Shown piece after piece: positions 1-5,560 of a stretch of DNA of 7,126 bases (its first letter is position 1; each line of letters begins with the position of its first letter). The DNA lies in contig JAADEK010000082.1 in assembly GCA_013153455.1 (NCBI GenBank), forward strand, positions 1 through 7,126, read 5' to 3'. The notes beneath the pieces are model-generated. The model made no database searches, was not told the origin of the DNA, and was given only the letters and a program-made list of their open reading frames with translations. The translations under genes and the position numbers were made by a program. Origin of the DNA: Aquificota bacterium. Its GTDB lineage: Bacteria > Aquificota > Aquificia > Aquificales > Aquificaceae.

Positions 1-299
1 GCGGTGTAATACGCTGCGAACATCGTTCCGAAGATGACCGCTTCGGTGATTATGAATAGGTAAGTTCCGAGCGCACCGAGCCCGTATTCGGGGTCTTTTG
101 AGAAGTGCTCGTTAGCCCATCCCGCGGAACCGAAGAGTATGAGCAAAAGCGCGAGTCCCCCGAGAACCAAGCCCATCATTTGGTTTTGCCAAGCGAAGTA
201 TGCGGTCAGCGCTATGGGCGTAAGGAGCATACCCATGCCTATGACGAAGGGCCAGACGCTTACCTCCTCGTGGTGGTGGGTGGTTTCAACGTCAGCCAT
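1..299 (-). CDS. coxC: Cytochrome c oxidase (heme-copper oxidase) subunit III, 5' part only
   Basis: This is the first 99 codons of a gene that runs off the left edge of the window. The protein starts MADVETTHHHEEVSVWPF. Three hydrophobic stretches follow, at about residues 16-37, 41-62 and 73-98. The third (GLGALGTYLFIITEAVIFG, then TMFAAYY) is the typical subunit III helix with a conserved Glu in the middle. Subunit III is an integral inner-membrane protein that stabilises the catalytic subunit of the terminal oxidase. The start is the ATG at 299-297, preceded by a strong GGAGGAGGTG site. The His-rich N terminus (THHHEE) lies before the first helix. The gene diverges from sqr. In Aquifex, SQR and an oxidase of this family are known to work in one sulfide-oxidising respiratory chain. 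The remaining cox genes presumably lie to the left. The family call is firm; the oxidase subtype cannot be told from this fragment. Confidence 0.85.
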   Translation of the reverse strand, partial: MADVETTHHHEEVSVWPFVIGMGMLLTPIALTAYFAWQNQMMGLVLGGLALLLILFGSAGWANEHFSKDPEYGLGALGTYLFIITEAVIFGTMFAAYYT

Positions 300-489
300 G
301 GGTTTCACCTCCTCCGTTTTTCTTTTGAGAATTACTTGTAATTATTTTGTGGTTGTAATTTCAACGGAGGTCATAAATAGAGCTTAAAGGGGTTTAACTA
401 TTTCTAATAATAAAAAAAAGTTAAGCTACGTATAAACAACGCTTTTTATAATAAGACTTTAGGTAAGTATTAACGACGGAGGTTCAAAG
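300..489. promoter_or_regulatory. Divergent control region between coxC and sqr
   Basis: This 190-bp AT-rich stretch has no convincing gene. It must hold the promoters of two divergent respiratory genes. On the plus strand a perfect TATAAT lies at 447-452, which would start transcription near 459, about 30 nt before sqr. No good -35 box is seen at the usual distance (TTAAGC at 421-426 is 20 bp away). The sqr ribosome site GGAGG is at 479-483. For coxC I see a TTGAAA on the minus strand (364-359) but no convincing -10 with it. A run of eight A's lies at 412-419. No factor-independent terminator is apparent. Confidence 0.45.
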
Positions 490-1782
490 ATGGCGAAGCA
501 CGTGGTGGTCATAGGCGGAGGTATCGGTGGTATAGCAACCGCTTACAACCTCAGGAATCTCATGCCCGACCTGAAGATAACATTGATTTCCGACAGACCC
601 TACTTCGGTTTTACACCCTCTTTTCCACACCTCGCGCTCGGGTGGAGGAGGTTTGAGGACATATCACTCCCTCTCGCACCCCTCCTGCCGAAGTTCAACA
701 TTGAGTTTATCAACGAAAAGGCGGAAAGCATAGACCCGGACAGGAACGAGGTGACGACCCAATCGGGTAAGAAGATAGGATACGATTACCTCGTAATAGC
801 TACGGGTCCTAAGCTCGTCTTCGGTGCGGAAGGGCAAGAGGAAAACTCTACATCAATCTGCACCGCGGAGCACGCTATAGAAACCCAAAAGAGACTCCAA
901 AAGCTTTACGAAAACCCCGGACCGGTGGTCATAGGCGCCATACCGGGTGTCAGCTGTTTCGGACCCGCTTACGAGTTTGCGCTCATGCTCCACTACGAGC
1001 TAAAGAAGAGACACATAAGGTATAAGGTTCCCATAACCTTTATAACCTCCGAGCCTTACATAGGGCACTTCGGTGTCGGGGGTATAGGTCCGTCCAAGCG
1101 CTTCATAGAAGACCTCTTTGCGGAAAGGAACATAGACTGGATAGCGAACGTAGCGGTAAAGGCTATAGAACCCGATAAGGTTATATACGAAGACCTAAAC
1201 GGGAACACCCACGAGGTTCCCGCGACTTACACGATGTTCATGCCGAGGTTCCAAGGACCCGAAGTAGTCGCCTCCGCGGGGGACAAGGTGGCAAACCCCG
1301 TAAACAAGATGGTAATCGTTAACAGATGCTTCCAGAACCCCACCTACAAGAACATATTCGGTGTGGGTGTTGTAACCGCTATACCCCCGATAGAAAAGAC
1401 CCCCATACCGACGGGTGGTCCCAAGACGGGTATGATGATAGAGCAGATGGCTATGGCGGTAGCCCACAACATCGTGAACGACATCAGGAACAACCCCGAC
1501 CGCTACGCACCGAGACTCTCCGCGGTATGTATAGCGGACTTCGGTGAGGATGCGGGATTCTTCTTCGCGGACCCCGTTATACCCCCGAGGGAGAGGGTAA
1601 TCGCGAAGAGAGGAAAGTGGGCTCACTGGCTCAAGTCCGCGTTTGAGAAATACTTCCTCTGGAAGGTGAAGCGCGGAAACATAGCCCCCTCCTTTGAGGA
1701 AAAGGCTCTTGAGATAATCTTCAAGACGCACCCCATAGAGCTCTGCAAAGACTGCGAGGGCGCACCCGGAAGCAGGTGCTGA
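490..1782 (+). CDS. sqr: Type I sulfide:quinone oxidoreductase (SQR)
   Basis: This flavoprotein oxidises sulfide to polysulfide or sulfur and passes the electrons to quinone at the membrane surface. The FAD-binding GxGxxG motif is at residues 9-14 (GGGIGG), and the second flavin motif VIATGPK is at 102-108. The redox cysteines are C124 (SICTAEH), C156 (GVSCFGP) and C347 (AVCIAD), the three-cysteine set and numbering I recall for the Aquifex aeolicus enzyme. The C-terminal third (about 376-412) carries amphipathic, aromatic-rich segments of the kind that dip into the membrane. The tail ends CKDCEGAPGSRC (C419, C422, C430), like the Aquifex protein. There is no signal peptide, as is usual for the family. 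The length of 430 aa is full size. The ATG has GGAGG 6 nt upstream. Divergence from coxC fits a role as the entry point of the sulfide respiratory chain. A flavocytochrome c flavoprotein subunit is the alternative, but no signal peptide or partner heme gene is adjacent. Confidence 0.96.
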   Translation: MAKHVVVIGGGIGGIATAYNLRNLMPDLKITLISDRPYFGFTPSFPHLALGWRRFEDISLPLAPLLPKFNIEFINEKAESIDPDRNEVTTQSGKKIGYDYLVIATGPKLVFGAEGQEENSTSICTAEHAIETQKRLQKLYENPGPVVIGAIPGVSCFGPAYEFALMLHYELKKRHIRYKVPITFITSEPYIGHFGVGGIGPSKRFIEDLFAERNIDWIANVAVKAIEPDKVIYEDLNGNTHEVPATYTMFMPRFQGPEVVASAGDKVANPVNKMVIVNRCFQNPTYKNIFGVGVVTAIPPIEKTPIPTGGPKTGMMIEQMAMAVAHNIVNDIRNNPDRYAPRLSAVCIADFGEDAGFFFADPVIPPRERVIAKRGKWAHWLKSAFEKYFLWKVKRGNIAPSFEEKALEIIFKTHPIELCKDCEGAPGSRC

Positions 1783-1854
1783 CCCTCCTTCCTTTTTCCT
1801 TCTTTTATGACCTTCGGTAAGTAAGTATTTATCCGTTTTCACTAAAATGAAAGT
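1783..1854 (+). promoter_or_regulatory. Short gap before tetR1 with a possible leaderless promoter
   Basis: The 72 bp between sqr and tetR1 contain no hairpin that would end sqr transcription, only a pyrimidine-rich stretch. A -10-like TAAAAT at 1843-1848 ends 6 bp before the tetR1 ATG, and no purine-rich ribosome site lies between them. A start site at or next to the ATG would give a leaderless mRNA. No recognisable -35 is present. GTAAGTATT at 1821-1829 also occurs at 463-471 in front of sqr. Confidence 0.35.
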
Positions 1855-2436
1855 ATGGGAAGAACGCGGGAAAAGATACTGAAGGTGGGAGCGGAGATAA
1901 TAGCCCACGAAGGTCTCAGGAAGTTCACCGCAAAGAACCTCGCGCAGAAGATAGGCGTAAGCGACGCTGCGATTTTCAAGCATTTCTCCTCAATGAACGA
2001 GATAGCGGAAGAAATCATTAGGAGGTATACGAACGAGTGTATCCTGAGAACGAAGGAGGCTGTCGCTCTCGGGAAAACGCCCACGGAGAAGATAGAGAAG
2101 ATTCTTGAGGGTCATATGGAACTTCTTGAAAAGACGAAAGGGATAATACCTATAATCTGTTTTGAGTTCTCAAGGAGCGACAAAAGGAGCCTAAAGAGGA
2201 GGATAAGCGAGTTCCTTGAGGAATACGGGAATATCATAAAGGAGGTCATAAGGGAAGGGATAAGGAGAGGGGAGTTCAGGAAGGATATAGACGTTGATGA
2301 AGCTGCTTTTTCAATCATAGGCTTTATGCAGGCGAAAGCCTTCCAGTGGTTTTTAAAGGGAAAGAAGGGAAAGCTTATAAAGGACCCCCAAACCGTGAAG
2401 AAGTTGATTCTGGGAGGTCTTAAAGGGGAGGGTTAG
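1855..2436 (+). CDS. TetR/AcrR-family transcriptional regulator (tetR1)
   Basis: This 193-aa protein has the typical TetR length and layout. The N-terminal DNA-binding domain occupies about residues 1-48. Its helix-turn-helix reads FTAKNLAQKIGVSDAAIFKHF at 24-44, including the hallmark AIFKHF ending. The rest is a helical ligand-binding and dimerisation domain with little conserved sequence, ending in Lys-rich residues. It is expected to be a cytoplasmic dimeric repressor released by a small ligand. It follows sqr on the same strand, so sqr/cox or its own gene are possible targets, but nothing in the sequence proves this. The ligand is unknown. No Shine-Dalgarno site precedes the ATG; the upstream ATG at 1847 is out of frame. 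The stop codon TAG overlaps the TAA of the convergent moaA. Confidence 0.88.
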   Translation: MGRTREKILKVGAEIIAHEGLRKFTAKNLAQKIGVSDAAIFKHFSSMNEIAEEIIRRYTNECILRTKEAVALGKTPTEKIEKILEGHMELLEKTKGIIPIICFEFSRSDKRSLKRRISEFLEEYGNIIKEVIREGIRRGEFRKDIDVDEAAFSIIGFMQAKAFQWFLKGKKGKLIKDPQTVKKLILGGLKGEG

Positions 2437-2442
2437 CCTCCC
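2426..2442. terminator. Possible bidirectional terminator hairpin at the tetR1/moaA junction
   Basis: GGGAGG (2426-2431) and CCTCCC (2437-2442) form a 6-bp GC stem with a 5-nt loop exactly over the two overlapping stop codons. A competing 7-bp pairing exists (TGGGAGG at 2411-2417 with CCTCCCA at 2437-2443). Neither strand shows a proper T tract after the stem (CCTTT on the minus strand at best), so this is weak as an intrinsic terminator. The two Gly codons that end MoaA account for part of the sequence. Confidence 0.3.
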
Positions 2443-3386
2443 ACCTTGAACATCTCAACCTTTTCCCTTCTTGATATCTCGTGTCTCAGCTCCGAGTAGC
2501 GGTCAGCCCTTGAGCGCCAGAGCTGAGCTATAAAGTTCTCAAGCCCCCTTTCTGGAAGGGGAAAGCCGAAGGGGGAAAAGAGGCACGTGTAGAGCTTTCC
2601 GTCCGCGGAGAGTCTTATGCGGTCACACCCCCTGCAGAAGGGTCTGCTCACCGACGCGACTATACCGAACTCACCCCCATCGGTGTAGCGAAAGCGCAGG
2701 GCTGTGTCGCTCTCCTTTCTCCCGAGCTCGTAAAACTCAAACTCCTCTCTCATCTTCCTGAGTATCTCGTCCGCGCTCACGACCTTCTCGGGAGACCAAT
2801 CGCGCGCGCTCCCGACGTCCATATACTCAATAAACCTCAGTATCACACCCATTTCCTTGAAGTGTTTCGCGAGGGGGACTATCTCATCGTCGTTCAAGCC
2901 CCTTATTACGACCGTGTTCACCTTCACGAGGAATCCTTCTTCCTTAGCCTTTTCTACAGCGGAGAGGACTTCCTTCAGGTTTACTTCCCTGTTTGTGATG
3001 AGGGCGTTCTTTTCTTGGTTGAGAGAGTGGACGCTCACCGTTATGCGGGAAAGACCCGCTTCTTTTAGGCTTTTCAGTCTTTCCTTCAGGAACACACCGT
3101 TTGTAGTGAGGGCTACGTCGGAGATGCCGGGAGTGTTTCTTACGTTTTCTATTATCTTCTCAAGGTCTTTTCTCAGGAGTGGCTCACCGCCCGTTAGGCG
3201 AACCTTCTTGACGCCGAGGTTTGAAAAAGCTTTTAGCGCGTCTTTGATGCGGTTCGCGCTGAGGGCGCTCCTTGTGAATTTGTATTCGTTCCCGGGTGGC
3301 ATGCAGAAGGTGCACCTGAGGTTACACCTGTCGGTGAGGGAGAGCCTGAGTGTTCTCAGGGGTCTTCCGAGTTTGTCAAGGAGCAT
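2433..3386 (-). CDS. moaA: GTP 3',8-cyclase MoaA (molybdenum cofactor biosynthesis)
   Basis: MoaA is the radical SAM enzyme that, with MoaC, turns GTP into cyclic pyranopterin monophosphate, the first step of molybdopterin synthesis in the cytoplasm. Residues 21-28 (CNLRCTFC) give the CxxxCxxC motif for the SAM-binding 4Fe-4S cluster, followed by the SAM-contact GGEP at 66-69. The second, substrate-binding cluster is C251, C254 and C268 ([18 protein letters not shown]). The protein ends in the Gly-Gly tail known to matter for activity. The chosen ATG gives 317 aa, normal for the family, starts just before the conserved [15 protein letters not shown], and has GGAGAAG upstream. A longer in-frame start at 3479 would only add a basic leader lying inside moaE. 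The gene overlaps the end of moaE by 11 bp, so the two are likely coupled. One oddity is SVHSLN at 118-123, where most MoaA proteins have SLDSLD. Confidence 0.96.
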   Translation of the reverse strand: MLLDKLGRPLRTLRLSLTDRCNLRCTFCMPPGNEYKFTRSALSANRIKDALKAFSNLGVKKVRLTGGEPLLRKDLEKIIENVRNTPGISDVALTTNGVFLKERLKSLKEAGLSRITVSVHSLNQEKNALITNREVNLKEVLSAVEKAKEEGFLVKVNTVVIRGLNDDEIVPLAKHFKEMGVILRFIEYMDVGSARDWSPEKVVSADEILRKMREEFEFYELGRKESDTALRFRYTDGGEFGIVASVSRPFCRGCDRIRLSADGKLYTCLFSPFGFPLPERGLENFIAQLWRSRADRYSELRHEISRREKVEMFKVGG

Positions 3387-3813
3387 CCTTCTTCTCCCCG
3401 AGAACCCACCTCTCGTTTCCGTCTTGGTATATTTCCTTTTTCCATATGGGTGCTCTTTTCTTCGTTTCGTCCACCGCATACCTGCAGGCTTTGAACGTCT
3501 CTTCCCTGTGTCCCCCGACCGCGAGGACTAAAAAGGAAGGCTCCCCGACCTTAACGAGCCCGAGCCTGTGGTGTATGAATACTTCCTTCACTCCGAACTT
3601 GTTTATGGCTTCTTGTCTTATCTTGTCCATCTCCTTGAGAGCCATCTCCGGGTAGGCTTCGTAGTAGAGCGCGGAGACGTTTCCGTCCTCGGGCGCGCTT
3701 CTCGGTATTCCGAGGAATAGAACCTGTGCTCCGCAATCGGGGGGTATTTTGTATGAGGAGAGTATGCGCTCCGCCCCGAACCACTCATGCCCTACGTATA
3801 CGCGGGGTATCAT
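3376..3813 (-). CDS. moaE: Molybdopterin synthase catalytic subunit MoaE
   Basis: MoaE forms the large subunit of molybdopterin synthase. It uses the thiocarboxylated tail of MoaD to put the dithiolene sulfurs into cyclic pyranopterin monophosphate. The family signatures are present: [11 protein letters not shown] at 28-38, YYEAYPEMA at 50-58, [11 protein letters not shown] at 81-91, the HR pair at 102-103, and [10 protein letters not shown] at 118-127. K118 and K125 correspond to the two essential lysines of the E. coli enzyme, offset by one residue. The total of 145 aa is typical. An in-frame ATG four codons upstream (3825) exists, but GGAGGAA lies between the two and sits 5 nt before the ATG at 3813, which therefore is the likely start. 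The upstream ATG also falls inside the palindrome at 3824-3843. moaA follows with an 11-bp overlap. No moaD is visible in the window. Confidence 0.95.
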   Translation of the reverse strand: MIPRVYVGHEWFGAERILSSYKIPPDCGAQVLFLGIPRSAPEDGNVSALYYEAYPEMALKEMDKIRQEAINKFGVKEVFIHHRLGLVKVGEPSFLVLAVGGHREETFKACRYAVDETKKRAPIWKKEIYQDGNERWVLGEKKDAP

Positions 3814-3823
3814 TTCTTCCTCC

Positions 3824-3843
3824 ATATGACAAACTTGTCATAT
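3824..3843. promoter_or_regulatory. Perfect 9+2+9 inverted repeat, likely operator of moaEA
   Basis: ATATGACAA and TTGTCATAT are exact reverse complements separated by AC. The site lies 3 bp after the candidate -10 box of the moaE promoter, so it spans the expected transcription start and ends 3-4 bp before the moaE ribosome site. This is where repressors bind. Dimeric TetR proteins recognise such palindromes, and a TetR gene lies directly upstream, making it the first candidate, though a regulator encoded elsewhere is possible. A role as an RNA hairpin hiding the ribosome site is an alternative. Confidence 0.6.
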
Positions 3844-3846
3844 TTA

Positions 3847-3874
3847 ATTTTAAGGCGGATTTTATGATAATCAA
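3847..3874 (-). promoter_or_regulatory. Candidate sigma-70-type promoter of moaE-moaA
   Basis: Reading on the minus strand, TTGATT (3874-3869) and TAAAAT (3852-3847) are separated by 16 bp. Four of six -35 bases and five of six -10 bases match the consensus TTGACA/TATAAT. The -35 box overlaps the last codons of tetR2, so moaEA can be transcribed apart from tetR2. Start of transcription would be around 3840, inside the inverted repeat. Confidence 0.5.
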
Positions 3875-4443
3875 GTAGGATTTTTGGGGGTGAGGGCTTT
3901 TTGTAGGGTTTTTATGAGTTGCTCTTTTAGGGTGTTCTTGTCGTGCTTTATGAAGTTTCTTTCTTTGAATATGAAGATTCTCTCAACGCTACCGGTTATC
4001 ACCGCGAGGGCTATCTCCGGATGTGTTGATAGTTTACCCTTCGCATACATGTTGTTGAGGAACTTGAGGACTAGCTCACCGGGGAGGTGGGTTATGCGGG
4101 GGTAGTCCTTCAGCAGGTGGTAAAGGTTCAAAAATCGGAATGATTCGGGTTTTGTGAAGGCGTAACGTATGAGGGCTTCAACGATTTTCGTAAAGGTTTC
4201 TTCCTCGCTCCCTCCCTCGTCTATGGCTTTTTGTATTTCTTCCCTGAGTTCCTTCGTTATGGAAGAAAGGAGTTCTTGTATTATTTCGTCTTTGCTGTGG
4301 AAGTGTCTGTATATGGCTCCCTCCGTTATGCCTACTTCTTTTGCTATGTCTTTTACGGTTGTTTCTCGGAATCCTTTTCGTGAGAAGAGTTTTAGTGCTG
4401 CTTCAAGTATTTTATCTTTTGTGTCCGAGCGTTTTTCCCCCAT
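3871..4443 (-). CDS. TetR/AcrR-family transcriptional regulator (tetR2)
   Basis: This is a 190-aa protein of TetR size and design. The DNA-binding domain covers about residues 5-52, with ILEAALKLFSRKGF at 12-25 and the helix-turn-helix TTVKDIAKEVGITEGAIYRHF at 28-48. GAIYRHF is a near-consensus recognition-helix ending. The rest is a helical ligand-binding domain that I cannot tie to a ligand. It is probably a dimeric repressor. It sits between divergent thiSG and downstream moaEA, so it could control either or itself; three inverted repeats nearby are candidate operators. It and tetR1 belong to the same family but their C-terminal domains do not look alike, so they are not a recent duplication. 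The ATG has no Shine-Dalgarno site; a TATACT lies 6 bp upstream, suggesting a leaderless message. Confidence 0.9.
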   Translation of the reverse strand: MGEKRSDTKDKILEAALKLFSRKGFRETTVKDIAKEVGITEGAIYRHFHSKDEIIQELLSSITKELREEIQKAIDEGGSEEETFTKIVEALIRYAFTKPESFRFLNLYHLLKDYPRITHLPGELVLKFLNNMYAKGKLSTHPEIALAVITGSVERIFIFKERNFIKHDKNTLKEQLIKTLQKALTPKNPT

Positions 4444-4449
4444 ATTTAC

Positions 4450-4455
4450 AGTATA
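4450..4455 (-). promoter_or_regulatory. -10 box of tetR2, possibly leaderless
   Basis: TATACT on the minus strand ends 6 bp before the tetR2 ATG, which places the start site at or next to the ATG. The best upstream match to a -35 is ATGACG (4480-4475), 19 bp away, a long spacing. The GC-rich inverted repeat 4461-4477 fills this spacer, a typical place for an autorepressor site. Confidence 0.4.
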
Positions 4456-4460
4456 TTAGA

Positions 4461-4477
4461 ACGCCCCGAAGGGGCGT
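4461..4477. repeat. GC-rich 7-bp inverted repeat in the tetR2/thiS divergent region
   Basis: ACGCCCC and GGGGCGT are perfect reverse complements around GAA. Flanking TAGA (4457-4460) and TCTA (4481-4484) can extend it imperfectly. It lies in an otherwise AT-rich gap, upstream of both divergent genes, so it is not a terminator of either gene. It may be an operator. If transcribed from a farther start it would be a tight hairpin. Confidence 0.55.
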
Positions 4478-4492
4478 CATTCTACCAAGTCA

Positions 4493-4508
4493 ATAAGAAA
4501 TTTCTTAT
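4493..4508. promoter_or_regulatory. Perfect 16-bp palindrome upstream of thiS
   Basis: ATAAGAAA is followed at once by its reverse complement TTTCTTAT. It ends 14 bp before the thiS ATG and 3 bp before the candidate -10 box, so it falls in the -35/-10 spacer of the likely thiS promoter. Perfect even palindromes here suggest a dimeric regulator site. It is unlike the moaE palindrome, so if both are real they probably bind different proteins. AT-rich composition makes chance palindromes more likely. Confidence 0.45.
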
Positions 4509-4511
4509 ATT

Positions 4512-4517
4512 TATAAA
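4512..4517 (+). promoter_or_regulatory. -10-like box of thiS
   Basis: TATAAA ends 5 bp before the thiS ATG. No purine-rich ribosome site lies between box and start codon. Transcription would start at or beside the ATG. No clear -35 is seen (GTCAAT at 4489-4494 at 17 bp is a poor match). Confidence 0.35.
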
Positions 4518-4522
4518 CTATC

Positions 4523-4732
4523 ATGCCCCGCATAGTGCTGAACGGTCAGGAGAGGGAGATTCCTCGTGAGATGAGCGTTATGGAGCTCCTTGATGAGATT
4601 GGTGTGAAGTTCAGGGAGGTTGGTCTCGCGGTCGCTATAAACGACGAAGTCGTCCCTAAATCTGAGTATGAAAGGAGGAAGGTAAAGGAGGGTGATAGGG
4701 TTGAGGTCGTTCAGCTCGTCGGGGGCGGTTGA
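4523..4732 (+). CDS. thiS: Sulfur carrier protein ThiS
   Basis: This 69-aa beta-grasp (ubiquitin-like) protein carries sulfur as a C-terminal thiocarboxylate for synthesis of the thiamine thiazole. It begins MPRIVLNGQEREIP, has the VMELLDEIGV helix at about 19-28 and the conserved VAINDEVVPKSEY at 37-49. It ends VEVVQLVGGG, carrying the essential C-terminal Gly-Gly. MoaD is the closest alternative, but a following thiG and the NDEVVP motif favour ThiS. thiG starts 24 bp downstream, so the two form an operon. The activating enzyme ThiF is not in the window. The start codon lacks a ribosome site, unlike thiG. No thiamine-pyrophosphate riboswitch is present: the whole gap to tetR2 is 79 bp and shows no THI-box elements. 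Confidence 0.94.
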   Translation: MPRIVLNGQEREIPREMSVMELLDEIGVKFREVGLAVAINDEVVPKSEYERRKVKEGDRVEVVQLVGGG

Positions 4733-4756
4733 TTAATCATTTGCGGAGGTGGTTGT

Positions 4757-5560
4757 ATGCAGGACTGGGAGAAGCTCCTTCAGGACGATTACCTGGAAAT
4801 TGCGGGCAGGCGCTTTCGCTCTCGTCTCATCATAGGTTCGGGTAAGTTTAAGGACTTTCAACAGACGAAGGAGGTTCTTGAGGCTTCGGGTGCGGAAATA
4901 ATAACCGTCGCGGTGAGGCGTGTAAACATAACTGACCCCACGAAGGAGAACCTCCTTGATTACATAGACCCCAACAAATACCTCATCCTTCCCAATACCG
5001 CGGGTTGTTATACCGCGGAAGAGGCGATAAAGACCGCTATGATGGCTCGTGAGGCTACGGGTATAAACTGGGTGAAGCTTGAGGTCATAGGGGACAAAAA
5101 AACGCTCCTGCCGGATATGGAGGAGACGTATAAGGCTGCGAAGGTTCTCGTGAAGGAGGGTTTTGTGGTCCTTCCTTATATCTTTGATGACCCCGTTTTT
5201 GCGAAGAAGTTTGAGGATATAGGTTGTGCTGCGGTGATGCCACTCGCTGCGCCTATAGGCTCAGGTCTGGGTCTCCAGAACCCTTACAACTTGATATTTA
5301 TAAAGGAAGCGGTTTCTGTTCCGGTGATAGTTGACGCGGGTATAGGTAGCGCGACGGATATCCCCCCGGTGATGGAGCTGGGGATTGACGGTATACTTAC
5401 TAACACAGCTCTGGCGGAAGCGAAAGACCCTATAAAGATGGCGGTCGCTATGAAATACGCTACGATAGCGGGAAGGCTTGCATACCTCGCTGGCAGGATG
5501 CCGAAGCGCACTTACGCGGTTCCTTCCTCACCCACCCAAGGGGTTCCCTTTAAGAATTGA
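4757..5560 (+). CDS. thiG: Thiazole synthase ThiG
   Basis: ThiG is a TIM-barrel enzyme that joins deoxyxylulose 5-phosphate, dehydroglycine and the sulfur from ThiS into the thiazole phosphate of thiamine. [10 protein letters not shown] at 22-31 opens the barrel. [12 protein letters not shown] is at 80-91. K107 in WVKLEVIGD matches the lysine that forms the imine with the sugar. The phosphate-binding region [19 protein letters not shown] is at 194-212, followed by ILTNTAL at 213-219. At 267 aa it is full length. GGAGG lies 9 nt before the ATG. It is the second gene of the thiSG unit. Its last 16 codons overlap the 3' end of convergent aroK by 49 bp. The tail after RMPKRTYA ([11 protein letters not shown]) keeps the typical SSP motif, so the overlap does not look like a random read-through. 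Confidence 0.97.
   Translation: MQDWEKLLQDDYLEIAGRRFRSRLIIGSGKFKDFQQTKEVLEASGAEIITVAVRRVNITDPTKENLLDYIDPNKYLILPNTAGCYTAEEAIKTAMMAREATGINWVKLEVIGDKKTLLPDMEETYKAAKVLVKEGFVVLPYIFDDPVFAKKFEDIGCAAVMPLAAPIGSGLGLQNPYNLIFIKEAVSVPVIVDAGIGSATDIPPVMELGIDGILTNTALAEAKDPIKMAVAMKYATIAGRLAYLAGRMPKRTYAVPSSPTQGVPFKN

Noticed and set aside
1847..1882. An 11-codon mini-ORF overlapping the tetR1 start (ATG at 1847 to TGA at 1880-1882).
   Set aside because: It has no ribosome site. An out-of-frame ATG followed by a stop within a dozen codons is easily expected by chance.
1195..1983. A 262-codon open frame on the minus strand.
   Set aside because: It lies antisense to most of the C-terminal half of sqr and the start of tetR1. 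The translation is low-complexity in character and resembles no family, and it has no ribosome site of note. It is a by-product of codon bias.
3387..3479. A longer start for MoaA at 3479.
   Set aside because: It would add a 31-residue basic leader lying inside moaE. The ATG at 3386 has its own ribosome site and gives the normal family length.
2857..3531. A 224-codon open frame on the plus strand.
   Set aside because: It is antisense to moaA, whose catalytic motifs are intact. The translation is rich in Ser, Phe and Arg, as expected for the reverse of Lys/Glu-rich coding DNA.
4444..4522. TPP (THI-box) riboswitch before thiS.
   Set aside because: The gap is only 79 bp, contains no CTGAGA-type or other THI-box core, and the message may have no leader at all.
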